The position numbers were made by a program, and so were the translations under genes. A stretch of DNA of 64,000 bases, from NCBI GenBank assembly GCA_024364805.1, contig CM044496.1, positions 66,003,351-66,067,350 of the forward strand, in the 5' to 3' direction. The notes below the pieces were generated by a model that worked only from the letters and a program-made list of their open reading frames with translations, had not been told where the DNA came from and made no database searches. Numbering within the stretch: the stretch's first letter is position 1; each line of letters begins with the position of its first letter. Shown here piece by piece: positions 1-12,019 of the stretch. This stretch comes from Euprymna scolopes. Lineage: Eukaryota; Mollusca; Cephalopoda; Sepiida; Sepiolidae.

Positions 1-144
1 CAAGTATCTAATTTTTTATTTGAGTTATATCGAATCCATTAATGCAGACTTTAGGGGCTTTTTTTGTAATGTTTCTGAAAAAAATTATTTTTTTCTTTTT
101 TTATTGATACAATTTACGATGCTTTCAAAAAGCAAAAATAAATT

Positions 145-198
<54 letters not shown>

Positions 199-469
199 AC
201 TGAAAACCATAACTTTAGTAAAGGTGTTTTTTGTTTAAACAAAATAATACATTTCCGCTAAGATTCAAATGAAAATAATGAGTTCATTATATTCCATGAT
301 TTTTGATAAATACTGAAAATTTCATTAAAATTGGTTAATTTCTTGATTTTTGGTAAATTTTTAAGTAACACGAGGGGTCAAAATGTTTTATACATTTTGA
401 GCATAATTTTGCACGTACCTAGTCAGGAGATAAGAAATTATTTAAAAACGAATAATTTTAGAATTAAGT
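1..469. other. AT-rich DNA with poly-T tract
   Basis: No gene is visible. The segment is low-complexity AT-rich sequence with an uninterrupted T run at 147-195. A run of this length could be the poly-A end of a minus-strand retrocopy, but I see no recognisable retroelement body beside it. Open frames crossing it are produced by the T run. Confidence 0.6.
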
Positions 470-993
470 TGGGTTTGTCATAAATCCACAGAGGTACGAA
501 AAAGTGTTAAAAATTTTTTTAAAAATATAACAAATAAATGTTATCAAAAGCAAGATAAATTACTCTTCTACCTATCTTGTCCGAACAAGAAAAATAGCAG
601 CACAATGACTCCCTAAATATATGAAGTTTGTAAAATGAGTTAATACTAAAAATTTATACAAAATACTGTTAGAAACCCACCTAATATATGTTACCGTGAC
701 ATATTTGGTGGATTTCTAACAGTATTTTGTATGATTTTTTTAGTTTTAACTCATTTTCCAAATTTTACATATTTAGAGGGTCATCGTTCCGCCATTTTTC
801 TTGTCCGCATGTATCAATAAACAGTATGATTTTCAAACCAATTAAACGTTTGAAAGTGAGTAAAACCACTAAAAAAATTTCCAGATAGATAGAAGAGTAA
901 CTTTTCTTGCCTTTGATAACATTATTTGTTATGTATTTGAATTGTTTTTAGCACTTTTTTGTACCTTTGTGGATTGTAATACAAACCCTAAAT
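470..993. mobile_element. Foldback (palindromic) element, copy 1
   Basis: The segment is one long imperfect palindrome centred near 695. The outer left arm (about 470-590) matches the reverse complement of the outer right arm (about 870-993), including the shared motif GATAACATT and its complement. The inner arms (about 605-690 and 700-775) also pair and carry TACTGTTAGAAA near the centre. No open frame of interest is present, so this is a non-autonomous foldback DNA element. Its outer arms recur at 6668-7193 around a different core. Confidence 0.8.
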
Positions 994-1248
994 TTTCATT
1001 TTCGAAATATCATGTCATTTTATTTATTATTTGAGAAAAAAGAAAAAAAAAATGGAAGAACGGCATGAACAAGACATTTGCCCTGGTCTCCAAATAATTT
1101 TGTCTATCAAGAACCCTTTTCACAGAAATTTTGTCCTCAGTCTTGAAAGATTTTTGACAAAAAAGGACTCTTTTTCAAAGAAAACTTATCATCTGATAAA
1201 AACTTATGAGCAAACTTAAAAAAAAAAACAAAACACAAAATTTCCTCT
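994..1248. other. Spacer between two foldback elements
   Basis: Short AT-rich spacer. An open frame at 1031-1219 starts in an A-rich run and encodes a lysine-rich peptide with no recognisable domain. I treat it as chance. Confidence 0.5.
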
Positions 1249-1681
1249 GATCTTCTATATTGAATGAACAAATTTAAATATTGAATTTCAAGTAAAACAA
1301 ATTGTACCTATGTAATTTGCATGTTGTAAATAGTAGGATATCTAAAAATTACAAAAACACAGAAAAATAATTATTAATGAAAAAAGAAATTCATGAAACG
1401 GAATGAAATCACTATTTTTCACTTAAAAGAGATAAGTAGACAGGAGAGATAATTAAGTTCTGTTGCTTACATCACATGACGACCGTAATTCAAAATGTTG
1501 GACAAATTTTATTCCTCATCTAAACTTTATCAAAAACTGTTTTTCATCAATAATTATCTTTCTACCTTATCATTTTCCATAATTTTGGATATGTTACTAT
1601 GTGTGGTATGACAATTATGTAGGTACCATTTGTTTTACATGAAATTCAATTTTTCAATTTCTTTTGTTCAATAGAAGCAGC
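1249..1681. mobile_element. Foldback element, second type
   Basis: Left arm about 1249-1385 and right arm about 1545-1681 are inverted copies of one another, about 130 bases each with scattered mismatches. Shared motifs include ATTGAATTTCA, GTAAAACAAAT and TAATTATTAATGA and their complements. The arms flank about 160 bases of unpaired core. The arm sequence differs from the copies at 470 and 6668, so this is a separate family. No coding capacity is seen. Confidence 0.75.
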
Positions 1682-2291
1682 ATTTCTTGTAAAATTGTAA
1701 AGGTGTAGGTTTTTAAATATTAGTTTTTACTTTTTTATATGACATATGGACAAATAGGCATGTCCATTTAAAAAAAAATTTTTTTTTAATTTTATTTTTC
1801 AATAAATATCTGGTTCTTTACTGTACAAGCTATCTTCGTCATTTTTTTTTTGTTGTTAAATTGACACCAGAAAAAAAAAGAAGGGTGCACAGTGTGTGCA
1901 CAGCACAGATGGACAAGTCTTATGCTTTATAAATTTTGTTTCAAAATTTTCTGCAATATTTTCATTGCATCCACCAATTTTTGTTCGTTCTGATTTTTGA
2001 TGGCTCAACGTTGACACCTTTCGGCGTTTTATGTAAATTGCCCGAAGAATTTTGACAATAACATAGTCCTTAATTCTGCATATTTCTTATAAATTCTGAT
2101 TGTAATCATGAGAAAAAAATATTAATTGAATATGAAAATTATACTTGTAGAAGCAAAAATAATTTTAAAATATTTGTTCAGATTTTGTCGAAAAATATCC
2201 GTTGCCTGGTAGTTATTTTTGCTTTACTTTTTTTACATGTGTTATCTTTCTTTTACCATAACATTTATTAATAAATAAAAATGAGTGCAAA
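1682..2291. other. No recognisable feature
   Basis: AT-rich sequence with short A and T runs. I see no ORF, repeat relative or regulatory signal that I can support. Confidence 0.5.
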
Positions 2292-2636
2292 TTCAGAGTT
2301 CAACCTAATTAAAAAATATAAAAATACAGAAAAATCTTGGGTTTGTGTACTTGAACGAAAATGTAAGATTCCAAATATTACATAAATTGATTAAGTAGTT
2401 ATATATATAATTTTTTAAATAGTAAATTGTTACAAAGCTGATTTTGATCTCGGTAGTTCGAATTAAGTTGTCTTCCTTTCTTAAATGTAGTGGATCAAGC
2501 TGCATTTTGACTCATAAAATTTGATTATGTTAGTTAAAAAAAATACAATTGATCGATTTATGTGATTTTTGAAATCTTTTTTCCATGATATCATGAATAT
2601 TTTTCTTTATTTTTGCTTTGATTGAACTTATGCAAA
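2292..2636. mobile_element. TIR-A non-autonomous element, copy 1
   Basis: The left end reads TTCAGAGTTCAACCTAATT and the right end is its imperfect inverted complement, with arms of roughly 110 bases. The inner arm motif ATAAATTGATTAAGTAGTT pairs with a complementary block near 2550. The same ends occur in five further copies in this window. The length (about 345 bases) and lack of coding sequence fit a MITE-like element. The superfamily is not assigned because I could not fix a target-site duplication. Confidence 0.75.
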
Positions 2637-3140
2637 GAAAAAAAAATTTAAATGGTATTTTGAAAGTTAAATTTAATTACCAAATCTCATTTTATCTAAA
2701 AATTATTAAATGAACATAACTTATGAAACAAATTTTGTCAAGGTAATATTTTCATTTCTATTTATAAAATTATCGAATATAAATGCTGTCAATATTTTAA
2801 TACGCAAAAATTTGCTAAGAAATTTAAAGCCTGAAAAAATAGCTTTCTATTTGTCAGTTTAAAGACTACAAAAAGTTATGCACTCTTTTTCAACTATTAA
2901 TAAAAGATTAAAATAGTTGACTTGTGTACGAAGAAACAGAAATGCATTCTAATGGATTTAATTTTGTGATGAATTTTTAAAAACATTTTTATAAGTTAAC
3001 TTTAGTATTTTACACCATTATATTTTTAATTTCAATTAATAACAGATACAAATGTATACATAAATACACAAATTTTAGAGTGCAGATCATGCAGCAGCTA
3101 CGAAAAAATACACACAAAAAATAATCTTGGAATTTTGTTT
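2637..3140. other. No recognisable feature
   Basis: AT-rich unique-looking DNA. I see no gene or repeat signal. Confidence 0.5.
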
Positions 3141-3229
3141 GTATAGAGATTTTTTTTTAATTGGGTCATGTTGAGTTTTTGTTTGTTTTTCAACAAAACA
3201 AAAACCTCTAAGTCCTATAATCTCTATAC
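3141..3229. repeat. Short inverted repeat
   Basis: GTATAGAGATT at the left pairs with AATCTCTATAC at the right. Inside, GAGTTTTTGTTT faces AAACAAAAACCTC. The structure could be a decayed small foldback or a chance A/T hairpin. No gene lies beside it. Confidence 0.45.
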
Positions 3230-3769
3230 TAATGATACGCTACACACAAAATAATGTATTGATTGGCTACCAAGTAAATTAGTCTAGAGGCAGTCGGATT
3301 ACAAAGTTCCCATTCGTGATTTTGTCCAGATGAAAAGAGATAATAGAACTATCAGTCATTGGAGAGTCAATACCATATTCATATCTTATTTTAAATCCAT
3401 AGATTGACGTGAGAAAATAGAAATTAGAAATATTTTCTTTCAGTCAAAAATAGAAAACGTTCATCAATAAACTTACATGCATGTGTCCATTTCGCAGGAA
3501 ATCAGACAGCAAAAAGAATTTCTTTCTTTTGGTGTTAATGTCAATGGATGCATGTCTATCTGGTCCTTATTATCATTAAGCGGATTTTATTTTTTTCACA
3601 TCCAAACGATATTTTTCTCAGTCTGTATAAAAAAGATGCATATTAAAAGCAAAGTTCACATCTGATGTGTGTGGTTTGCTTTAATATCTATTTTGATTAT
3701 ATTTGTCTGCATGGATATGTAAATGGGAATTTGGTGTCTATTAAAATACATTTGATGTTATTTATGTTC
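3230..3769. other. No recognisable feature
   Basis: AT-rich DNA downstream of the minus-strand LINE at 3770. An open frame at 3477-3665 has no recognisable domain and AT-driven composition. Confidence 0.5.
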
Positions 3770-4445
3770 TTTTTTTGAGGAGGCGGTGATTGATTATCAA
3801 GGCCTGGAGACCACTCAATGACAAAAAGTGTCATAATTTTTAAAATAGTAATAGTAATGAGTGTCACTTCACGAGTGAGACGACATCATGATCATTGATA
3901 ATGGTGTAACTTGAGTAATGCTTGTTCATTTAAGAGGACGGTTCAACAGAAACTTGTTTGTTAGATTTGAAAATGGGCATGTTATTGTCAGCTGGGAATG
4001 GCATTGTGTTCCACAGATAAACTTTACTCATGACATTTGTTTAATTTTAGGTGCAGATATGTAATAAGAGAAATTATCAGTTATTGTAGCTACACCAGTG
4101 TCTACTGTGAATATTTTATGGGAGAGGGGGGCATAAATAGAAGCTCAGTTGAGTACTTGCCACAGAAATAATGACAGAGCAGAGATAGACTTGCAATATC
4201 TCTTCTTTAAGAAAGAAGTAAGGTGGAGAAGAGATCTTTGCCCATTAGATTTTGAAACTGTTTTTCAACTCTATCAAAGCAGAAAAAGAATACTCATATA
4301 AGCTCCTCCCCAGATATGGCAACATTACGTACTCCATCTTATGATTTATTTGGCCTTATACAGGTAGAGGACTGCATCAGGAAGATGCCTTCTAAAGTGG
4401 TAGAATGATCCAGCCATTTTACCAGTGACGTTACAATGGATCTAA
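3770..4445 (-). mobile_element. LINE-A fragment, 3' end
   Basis: This is the 3' third of a LINE-A reverse-transcriptase ORF, read on the minus strand. Near 4352-4445 it encodes GKMAGSFYHFRRHLPDAVLY, then a frame-shifted MEY..CCHIWGGA block. About 4120-4260 gives RRDIASLSLLCHYFCGKYS, matching RDVARLSLFYHYFHGKC in the copy at 32612. The end of the ORF (VYLWNTMPFPADNNMPIFKS, about 3940-4000) has the usual LWN..P and FKS residues. The 3' untranslated tail follows to an A-rich end near 3770 (T-rich on the plus strand). Stops and frameshifts are scattered and the 5' part is missing, so it is a dead 5'-truncated copy. Confidence 0.85.
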
Positions 4446-6667
4446 TTCTGTTTAGTAGAAATGTTATGTATAATGCTAGATATAACGTTATAAAATGTTG
4501 CTATTAAAGAAATCTTAAAACAGATTTCTTCAGCATCTGAATTGAATTCAAAGAATATATTCAAAATTAAAAATCAAATTAAATCAAGCTTAGAATTTTT
4601 ATCTAACTAAAGCAAATCCTTTATGAACATTAAAACAAAATTCAAAATAAATAGAGATTCTCTTTGACATCGAGAGCAGCTATAGTTTGGAAAGAAAATT
4701 CAGTACCGATCTGGTGAAAAGCAGGACATTTTTGTTAGAATAAAGTTAATATACCTCCCCCTAATTCACACACACATAGAATGCATGAACAAAAACCATT
4801 ACTATTTTAGAAAAAATACAATATACTCTCTCCAAGTAATTGATGATTTATTACTCAATTAGACTTAGAAAAAAAATCTAAAAGTCTAAAATATTTGTTA
4901 TCTTATTGATATGAGTAAATATTGTGCCATCCAATGCATTCCTATGACCTACATAGAGATAATCATCATTCAGCCATGGGAGATTTAACTCCCCTTGCCC
5001 ACAAAATTCTTATATCAATGATAAAAATCCATTGCTATTGTGTATGATTCTTTCTTAACATAAATAGATGTGAAGCCACTTGTCATCTATTTCAAATTTA
5101 TTTAAGAGTAAGAGTTTGTAGAGTAGCACCTTCCTGAGATGGCCCTTTGGTGCCTTCAGATAATCTCCATACACCTCGACATCATGTAATGTACAAAATG
5201 CAGCCTCATCATAATAAATAATCATCTCTGAGTGATGAAGAGGGGCATTTTTCATAAAGTTAACCTGTTAATATGCATGAACATGATGGATCAAGAGAAG
5301 TAAACCTTGAACAAAAATGTATCTTTCTTTCCTGTAACTGGTAGTAATCCCTCAATCCCAAAGCTATCAGAGTCTAGGCCATTGTTAAACTCCTCCTCAT
5401 TCTTTTAAACACTGCAGAAACACAACATTCTGAAGCCGTTGAAAGAGTAGTCTCCCTTTGTTTATTCTAATGATCGGATTGTCAGATACTAGAGAACGTA
5501 TGCCGTGTTACATTATTGATTAACAGTAATCGGTTTTAATGGGAATATAGGAATGATAAATAAAATCACTTTCATTCATTTAAATATACTAGAAATAAAA
5601 GATAAAATGTTTAAAATCGTTTGTATTAAGGAACAAAAAACGTACTTATCTCCCTTGATACAATCTAGATTAGAAACAAGTTTTGAATTACTAACAATTT
5701 TTCGAATGGTTTGGAAATTTTACTACTGTTCTCGGTTACAAAATACGCATTTGAATGTGAAATTAATTTAACATCTTGCCAAGGTGTTTGATAATGGATT
5801 TATTCTTGTGAGTTTTCTTTTAAAATTAAACTTTTTTCAGACATTTTAATAGTTTTGGGGGGGATGTACTTGCAAGATTCTGTTCTGATGATATTAAATG
5901 TGTTAAAAATGTTTATACTTTATTATATAACTTAAAATAAACATTGCCTTGAAACAGATGTAAAAAAAACAAACTCGTGAATGTTTTTATTTCAAAAAAT
6001 GATTTAAACCATAGTATATTGACCATTATCCCTGACCACTATCACTATTTATTGTATTTTGATTAAATGAGTAAAATTCAAAAACTCTGCATGATTAAAA
6101 ATAAGTCTATTTACTTCTATTTTCATTATCATCCTTATTATATAGAGATTATATGGCAGTATCATTTCTTTTTATTATTCTTATATAAAAGTAAAGAGAA
6201 TTATTTTCTTTTACACATGTGTTCGTGATATGTATAGAAATACACTGAAAAAGTATTACCCTTTCTTTAAATATTCACAGACATTAAACATTTTAGAGAA
6301 GGGCAAGAAAAAAAATATAGATAACTAAAAAGAGACAGCCAGCTTATTTAGTTAATTATAATTAATTATAAATTACTTACTATAACAATTAAAATAGATA
6401 TATTTTCAAGCAAATTCAATTCCACAACTAAAATATATTGTAGTATGTATTTTACTTCATTAAAGTATATAGGAAAAAATGTCCGAAGAAAATAAATATC
6501 TTGATCAATTAATGATAAAGATATACTTTAAAGGAGATTTCATTTATAAAGTCAACAGAAGGAAACTGAGATAGTCTTGATTACTACACAGATCATTTTT
6601 TATTGAGGAGTTAAAAACAGGAGAATGATATTTTAGTTGTAATATTTTCATATTAGACTTATTGGAT
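4446..6667. other. AT-rich stretch, one unassigned ORF
   Basis: Mostly unique-looking AT-rich DNA. A minus-strand open frame at 5055-5255 (66 residues, VYGDYLKAPKGHLRKVLLYK inside) has less biased composition than its surroundings. I recognise no domain; it could be a decayed repeat or a chance ORF. At about 5925-5965 the motif AACTTAAAATAAACATTG recurs at 18605-18645 beside the mariner MITE, so a short interspersed repeat is present here too. Confidence 0.5.
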
Positions 6668-7193
6668 AGTTTTAACTGCAGTGAAAAAAATAATCTATGA
6701 CAAATAAATTTTACCAAAGGCAAAATAAGTTACTGTTCTACCTATCTGGAGAAGACTTTTTATATTTTTTTGTATCATAACTTATTTTAAAGCATTACTG
6801 AGTTTAATACACAGCAAGTGTCAACTAGACAATCGCATGAAGTCTCCAAAATCGCTCAAAAATTAAACAGAATCACAACTAATAACTGTCATCTATTGTG
6901 CAGATTCAACCAAACTGGATATTTTTATTACCAGTATTTTTGTGCAAGTTTCGATTTTTGAGTGATTATTGTGACTCCACATACATGATCGTTTTTTTTT
7001 TTTATTCTAATTTTAACTTAATAGATTTGATACTAGCTGTGTATTAAACTAATAAATGCTTCAAAATAATTTAAAATAAAAAGAAACTTATAAAAATAGG
7101 TAGAAAGTAGCTTATCTTTCATTTGATAACATTTATTTGTTATATAAATATCTTTTTTCACTTGTGTTTTGTTATGTTCACGACAGTTAAAAA
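6668..7193. mobile_element. Foldback element, copy 2
   Basis: Long palindrome centred near 6900. Outer arms (about 6668-6760 and 7095-7193) pair and match the outer arms of 470-993: ACAAATAAATTTTACC and CTACCTATCTGG have counterparts there. The inner arms (ending in TTTAATACACAGC on the left, with a complementary block near 7040) and the CATGAAGTCTCC/ATCGCTCAAAAATT part pair with the right half. These inner sequences are not those of copy 1. No ORF. Confidence 0.8.
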
Positions 7194-8756
7194 TACCTGA
7201 CTTATCACTTGGTTGAAATTAATGGAGGACAAAAGATCAACAGATAAAAGCCCAGAAAAAAGTTAAAAGGAAAAAAAAATGAAGAAAATTTCACCACAAT
7301 CAAAATAAATAAAAAAGTTGTAAAAATTTCAGTAGGCCAGTAACTCTTGTTCTTCCTATTTTGTATTTTAATTCCCTTATTCGATGAGCGATGTTACTGA
7401 TAAAAGAAGGAAGAAAGTATTAAGGGACAAAGTATGGGAAGCAAGAGTTATTTGGCTGCCAAAAGTGATCATGGTGCACTATCTCTTCACCATTTTTTTT
7501 TTCTTTTTTTTTTTACATATTCATAATTATTGAAGCAATATTTTTTCTTCTTGATAACATTTTCTTCTACTAATCTGAGTTCATACTTTCCAAGGTAACC
7601 TTAAAAAAAATGTATTTATTTGTAAGGTTAAAAAATGCTAACATTAATTATTGCATAAAAAGAAAATTTTTTTGCCTAACAACTAAGAAAAACTACTAAA
7701 TTTGCACTTTTTTTAAATGGTTATATAACAAAACATTAGATTTTCCATTTATAAATGATTAATTAAAAATATTAAAATTGCATCTTTTTTCAACGGTTAA
7801 TTAAAAATATATTTAATTTACATCTTTTTTAAATGGTTAATTATACATTAAAACTGAAATAAAAAATTTTTAAATAGCAAAAATCTACATAAGTAAAATA
7901 AGATAATAAGGAAGACAAAACCATGTCAGTTTAGATTAGCATTGATCAGGGAGTATATTGTATAGTTTGGACAGTTTGATCTAAGTTGGTCTCACCAATT
8001 TCAAAGAATTCAAACTTCATACAGAAAGCAAGCTGTTTAGTATTTGTTTATCTGTGACTTCAAATTCGACATTCAATGTTTTTTTTTTTAAACTTAAAAA
8101 AACAAAATATTGTACTTAATGTAAGTTTTCATTGAAAATTTTATAGAACATTGAAGATAGTTTACCCTTGCATAAGGAAATATATGCAGGCTGGAAGTTG
8201 TTTTAAAGCAAGAATTATGATCAGAGGCAAGGGGGGTTGCAACATGTGAAATTTAAATTCCGACTTTCCCTGTCCTGCAAGATTTTTTTCACGTCTGATA
8301 AGTAATTTTTATTTGTCTATACTTACAAAACAGTTTTTGGCGATAAATACAAAATAAAGAAAATCAACAATTTTTAGATATAGGTATGAATTAACTGTGA
8401 TAACTAAGGTATCAATGGAGAGAGAAAGACTAGTAAATACCAGTGTAAGTCCCATGTGATGTGAGGTGACCGTTATTCATAATCATGAAAGGTTCACATG
8501 TTAAACATAATTTTTATTTATTTTGATGACCTTTTGTACTTTGAGTGCCTCCATGCTTCCTTGGATTTGAATTTATTTAAGTTCCTATGTCCAACAGTTG
8601 ACTTGTTAAACAACCACAAAATTATTAACAATTTCGCCAACAGGCACCATTGTTCTATTAAATATACATAAACATGTCTACAAAATGAGAAAACAGCACA
8701 GCTTTAACATTTTTTCATGTCCAGAATTGCTGAAACATAGTTTGGTTGTTATATTT
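7194..8756. other. No recognisable gene
   Basis: AT-rich DNA with T-runs near 7490-7515 and the short motif TTTTTTAAATGGTTAAT repeated in diverged form between 7700 and 7850. No domain, RNA gene or transposon end could be supported. Confidence 0.5.
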
Positions 8757-8975
8757 TATGACATATCAACCATTTTCAGGCTAGTTAATACTGAATTTGG
8801 TCAGTTATTTATATAATCAAATATTTATTAATGAGGTTGGATTTGGTTGTTTTGTAGATGAAAATTTCTTTTTATTTTTGACTTTGCAGAACATGGAGTT
8901 TTGCAAAAGGAAAAGAAAAAACAATAATGTCTGTTTAGTGCATTTTAGCTCAGGAAGTTAATATCTCTGAAACAT
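8757..8975 (+). repeat. R3 interspersed module, copy 1
   Basis: Begins near GACATATCAACCATTTTCAG, runs through TTGGTTGTTTTGTAGATGAA and GACTTTGCAGAACATG, and ends near TTAGCTCAGGAAGTTAATAT. The same order of blocks occurs at 14816, 35825 and 50717, and in part at 34520. It has no terminal inverted repeat that I can see and no coding capacity, so it looks like a module of a larger non-autonomous element. The sequence to 9223 beyond it is unassigned. Confidence 0.7.
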
Positions 8976-9223
8976 GGAATTGCCTGCATTAGTTGTGCAG
9001 GCACTGCATCTTTTAAAACCCACATCCTTAATTCACCACCCCGTCAATACACATGAGCACATGCACATTTGATGAGATGTGGTGCACCTGAAAACTGTAC
9101 ACAATTTTTTTTTCCCCCAATTTTTGTGGTGAGCTCTGGTCTGCTCACCAGCTAACATTACACCAAAGGTAATACACACCTGTTAAGTAAACTAGCATTT
9201 TCATATAAAAAAGTGAGTTCTCG

Positions 9224-9640
9224 TCCAGAATTTCCCTTATATTAAAAAGCAAAAATAAAGAAAAATCTGTATCAAGTGTATATCTCTGACAAAGCAAAAA
9301 CATTATATTTCAAAAAATCATGTAAATTGATCAAATAGTTTTATTTTTATAAAGAAAATCAATGTAAGCAATTAATAGGAATTTGTAGGCATTACAGCAT
9401 AAGTCTAGTAAGTTTTAATTATTGTTGAGTTACTTTCCTGGGTTTTCCTTTTTGTTTTATATGGTGAGAAAGATATTCACTCCTTGGATACTAAAAAAAA
9501 ATTAATTTTCTTATATAAAACTAAAACTACTTGATCAATTTACATAATTTTTGGAATACAATATTTTCTTTTTGTCCCAGGTACATATATAATACAGGAT
9601 TTTCTTTATTTTCATTTTCTAATGTAGGTATAATTCTGGA
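9224..9640. mobile_element. TIR-A non-autonomous element, copy 2
   Basis: Starts TCCAGAATTTCCC and ends TAATTCTGGA, with arms of about 110 bases that pair throughout. AAATTGATCAAATAGTTTTA on the left faces its complement near 9535. Length about 417 bases. Two overlapping open frames at 9527-9773, one per strand, lie mainly in the right arm and only reflect the inverted-repeat sequence. The copy is fairly well preserved at both ends. Confidence 0.8.
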
Positions 9641-10590
9641 CCAAAACTTGTTTAAAATATCATCATATTTGTATACATATTTGTTTGATAAGAAAGTATT
9701 AGTCACAGGCATAAAAATCCAGTTTTTAGGCAGAATCCATTCACATGACAATTGGTGTACATCTAAACTATAGAACTACAGTGCAGATAAAGGAAGCATT
9801 CATATGAACTGAGAGGACATGAAGGCGGTTAAAAGGACATTTATGAAAGATATGAAAGAGTTAACCTAAACACAACAAATTGAAATCTATTTGAGAAAAA
9901 AAATACAATTTTTAAAAAAGAGCATTTTTATCAATCATATTACAATTTATGAGTTATTTTAAATGTATTTCATGTAAATTAACTTTGATGAGTTAAAAAA
10001 ATGAAAAACAAGTTTTATTCTAATAATAACAAAAATAACAGAAGATTAATAAGTCATGATAGTAAATGAGGGGGTATATTATTTGTAGACAACAAGAAAA
10101 AGAAAAATACATTTCAATCTGCTGGATGGAGTGGGAATTCAATCAAAACATCACATTTTCAAGATGCTGATCTGAAATTCACTGGCAGAAGAAATAATTT
10201 TTATTTCTAAAGAGAAAGATTTGTATAGCACCATGTGATTTATAGTAATAATGGATCACAATATTCTTCATCTGCATATACACAAAACAAAGACAACAAT
10301 TTTCGGGAATCTCCAGATAAATCCAAATAGAGATAACAAAAAACACAATGTAGAAGAGATTCAAACTTTAAGAAGTCCTTAAACTAATAAATGCCCCGCC
10401 TTTCTCCCTAGTAATAATATGTATAATTTGTATTATCATATAAATAATAAAATTACATATTATTTTAAAGAGAAATGTAGTTTGCTTGAAGCATTTCTGG
10501 TAAATAAATATATAAGTATTTCTGAAGGCTGATAGCAATGCTAAAAAAATGGAATAGGGAAAGGAAGTATGAACAAAAACAATCAAATAC
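9641..10590. other. No recognisable feature
   Basis: AT-rich DNA without a supported gene. Open frames at 10179-10364 and 10368-10646 on the minus strand are rich in F, I and Y, as expected by chance at this base composition. Confidence 0.5.
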
Positions 10591-10651
10591 ACAAGTGGAA
10601 CTGTCAAACAGAAGGGGAATACTTTTCTCCCATTTGACAGCTCCACTTTTG
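10591..10651. repeat. Strong short hairpin
   Basis: AAGTGGAACTGTCAAA on the left pairs with TTTGACAGCTCCACTTTT on the right with about one mismatch, leaving a loop of roughly 25 bases. The stem is GC-richer than its surroundings, so it is less likely to be chance than the A/T hairpins nearby. It could be the tip of a decayed foldback element. Confidence 0.6.
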
Positions 10652-10969
10652 CATTCTTTTTGGAAGGTTCACCCCTGAAATTATCAAAGATGTTAGACCA
10701 TCCCTGATATTTTTATTAATATTTAGAAATAAGTTGCATATTTATTGATTTCATATATGAAAGATCTTTTAAAAAATAAATTTTCTGAAGGTTTATAACC
10801 CTTATACTGTCTTCAATTTGTTTTTGTTCAATTTTTTCACCATTTTGGTTTTTCTGCATTGCTATCAGCAAATAAATATATATATTTACTTTTAATTTTA
10901 TTTATATAATATGAAATATGTTATACACTATCCCACTTCTTTTGTATAGTTAAAGCATGTAGTTATACA
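10652..10969. other. No recognisable feature
   Basis: AT-rich sequence; nothing supported. Confidence 0.5.
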
Positions 10970-11220
10970 ACAGTTTCTGTTTCTTGACAGTCCCTTGCAT
11001 TATCATTAAACACAGATCTTTTAGGCTGCACTGCCTGAGTAATAGAGGATAGGTAAGGCAGTGATGCATCATATGATCGCCTGCCCCACATTTGCAGATG
11101 ATTAAGTTAGTTTTGTTGCCCCAAATAGCCCTAGCAGCTCTGTATCATCTCATTCCTATTTTCACATTTATTTTATCAGATGCATTGTTTATTTTTTTGT
11201 TCATTTTAGTCCACTTCATA
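10970..11220 (-). mobile_element. Degenerate LINE C-terminal fragment
   Basis: On the minus strand one frame reads ARAIWGNKTNLIICKCGAGD, followed by HMMHHCLTYPLLLRQCSLKD. The spacing resembles the C-terminal CxCG...HxxxxCP segment of many Jockey/CR1-like LINE ORF2 proteins, where a cysteine-rich patch is followed by a charged ..DL segment. Frames break on both sides and no RT core remains. The call rests on this one motif, so a chance match or another transposon type is possible. Confidence 0.45.
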
Positions 11221-11579
11221 CAATAATGAGGACTTTTACTTCTTATATAATTCTAACTAGAGGCTGTCCATGAATTTGAAATTTCAAATTAGTTCAAAGT
11301 AGCAAGCTTTAATCTGAAAATAAACTAATCTCTTCTGTTTTTGTAGCTTTCATTTTTTTGTTTTTTTTTTAACATTATATTTGGATTTCCAAGACTTGGG
11401 GGCCATTGGGAATGCAAGACTGAGCCCATATTAATACAATACTTGACGTACTCTTATGAAATATTAGCAGAAAGACTTATCATGTTTCAGAATTTTTAAG
11501 ATAAGGATTAATAATTTGGATTATTAGGACTACTATTCTCATTTTAGTTGTTATATTTATATCAGCTGGGATCAAGGTG
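11221..11579. other. Spacer with a TIR-B-like scrap
   Basis: AT-rich DNA. At 11515-11545 the string GGATTATTAGGACTACTATT resembles the outer end of the TIR-B elements at 19442 and 24790. It is too short to call an element. Confidence 0.4.
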
Positions 11580-11760
11580 TGATATCTGTTCTGTCTTCAG
11601 TCAGGGAAGGTGATGTCTTTTTAAACTGAGACAATTTTTAATTTTGTTCCAATCCAGAGTGCCCCCTTTTGAAGAGCTAGATTTTACTCAGATTAAAATC
11701 TGAGTGTTTACTCTGGTTTTGCGGGAAGGCAAGCAAATAGGAACCTTTGATCTCCATCAG
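11580..11760 (+). repeat. R-H repeat, degenerate copy
   Basis: The blocks AACTGAGACAATTTTTAATT, CAATCCAGAGTGCC and GGGAAGGCAAGCAAATAGG align in order with the R-H copy at 38385-38590. The diagnostic hairpin seen in other copies has decayed here. Non-coding, nature unknown. Confidence 0.5.
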
Positions 11761-12019
11761 GTGCATCTTTGGAACTTTTGAGACTCTTTATGCTGAATCT
11801 GAATCTTTGATTACCCAGTATGAATCTTATGAAGATGTGAATGTATCAATCACGTGATATGTATTGGGTAACAATATAATGAGATTTAAAAGTTTAATTA
11901 AAAATAAAAAATCCGAGAATGTGCACACAGTTATTTGGTAGTTGTTGTAATTATTGTTTGTCCATTAGTATAATGAAAATCATCTGATCATCCAAGAGGG
12001 ATGCGTGGAAATGCCATCA

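Noticed and set aside
147-195. Poly-T as the end of a retrocopy
   Set aside because: No adjoining LINE, SINE or processed gene sequence was recognised.
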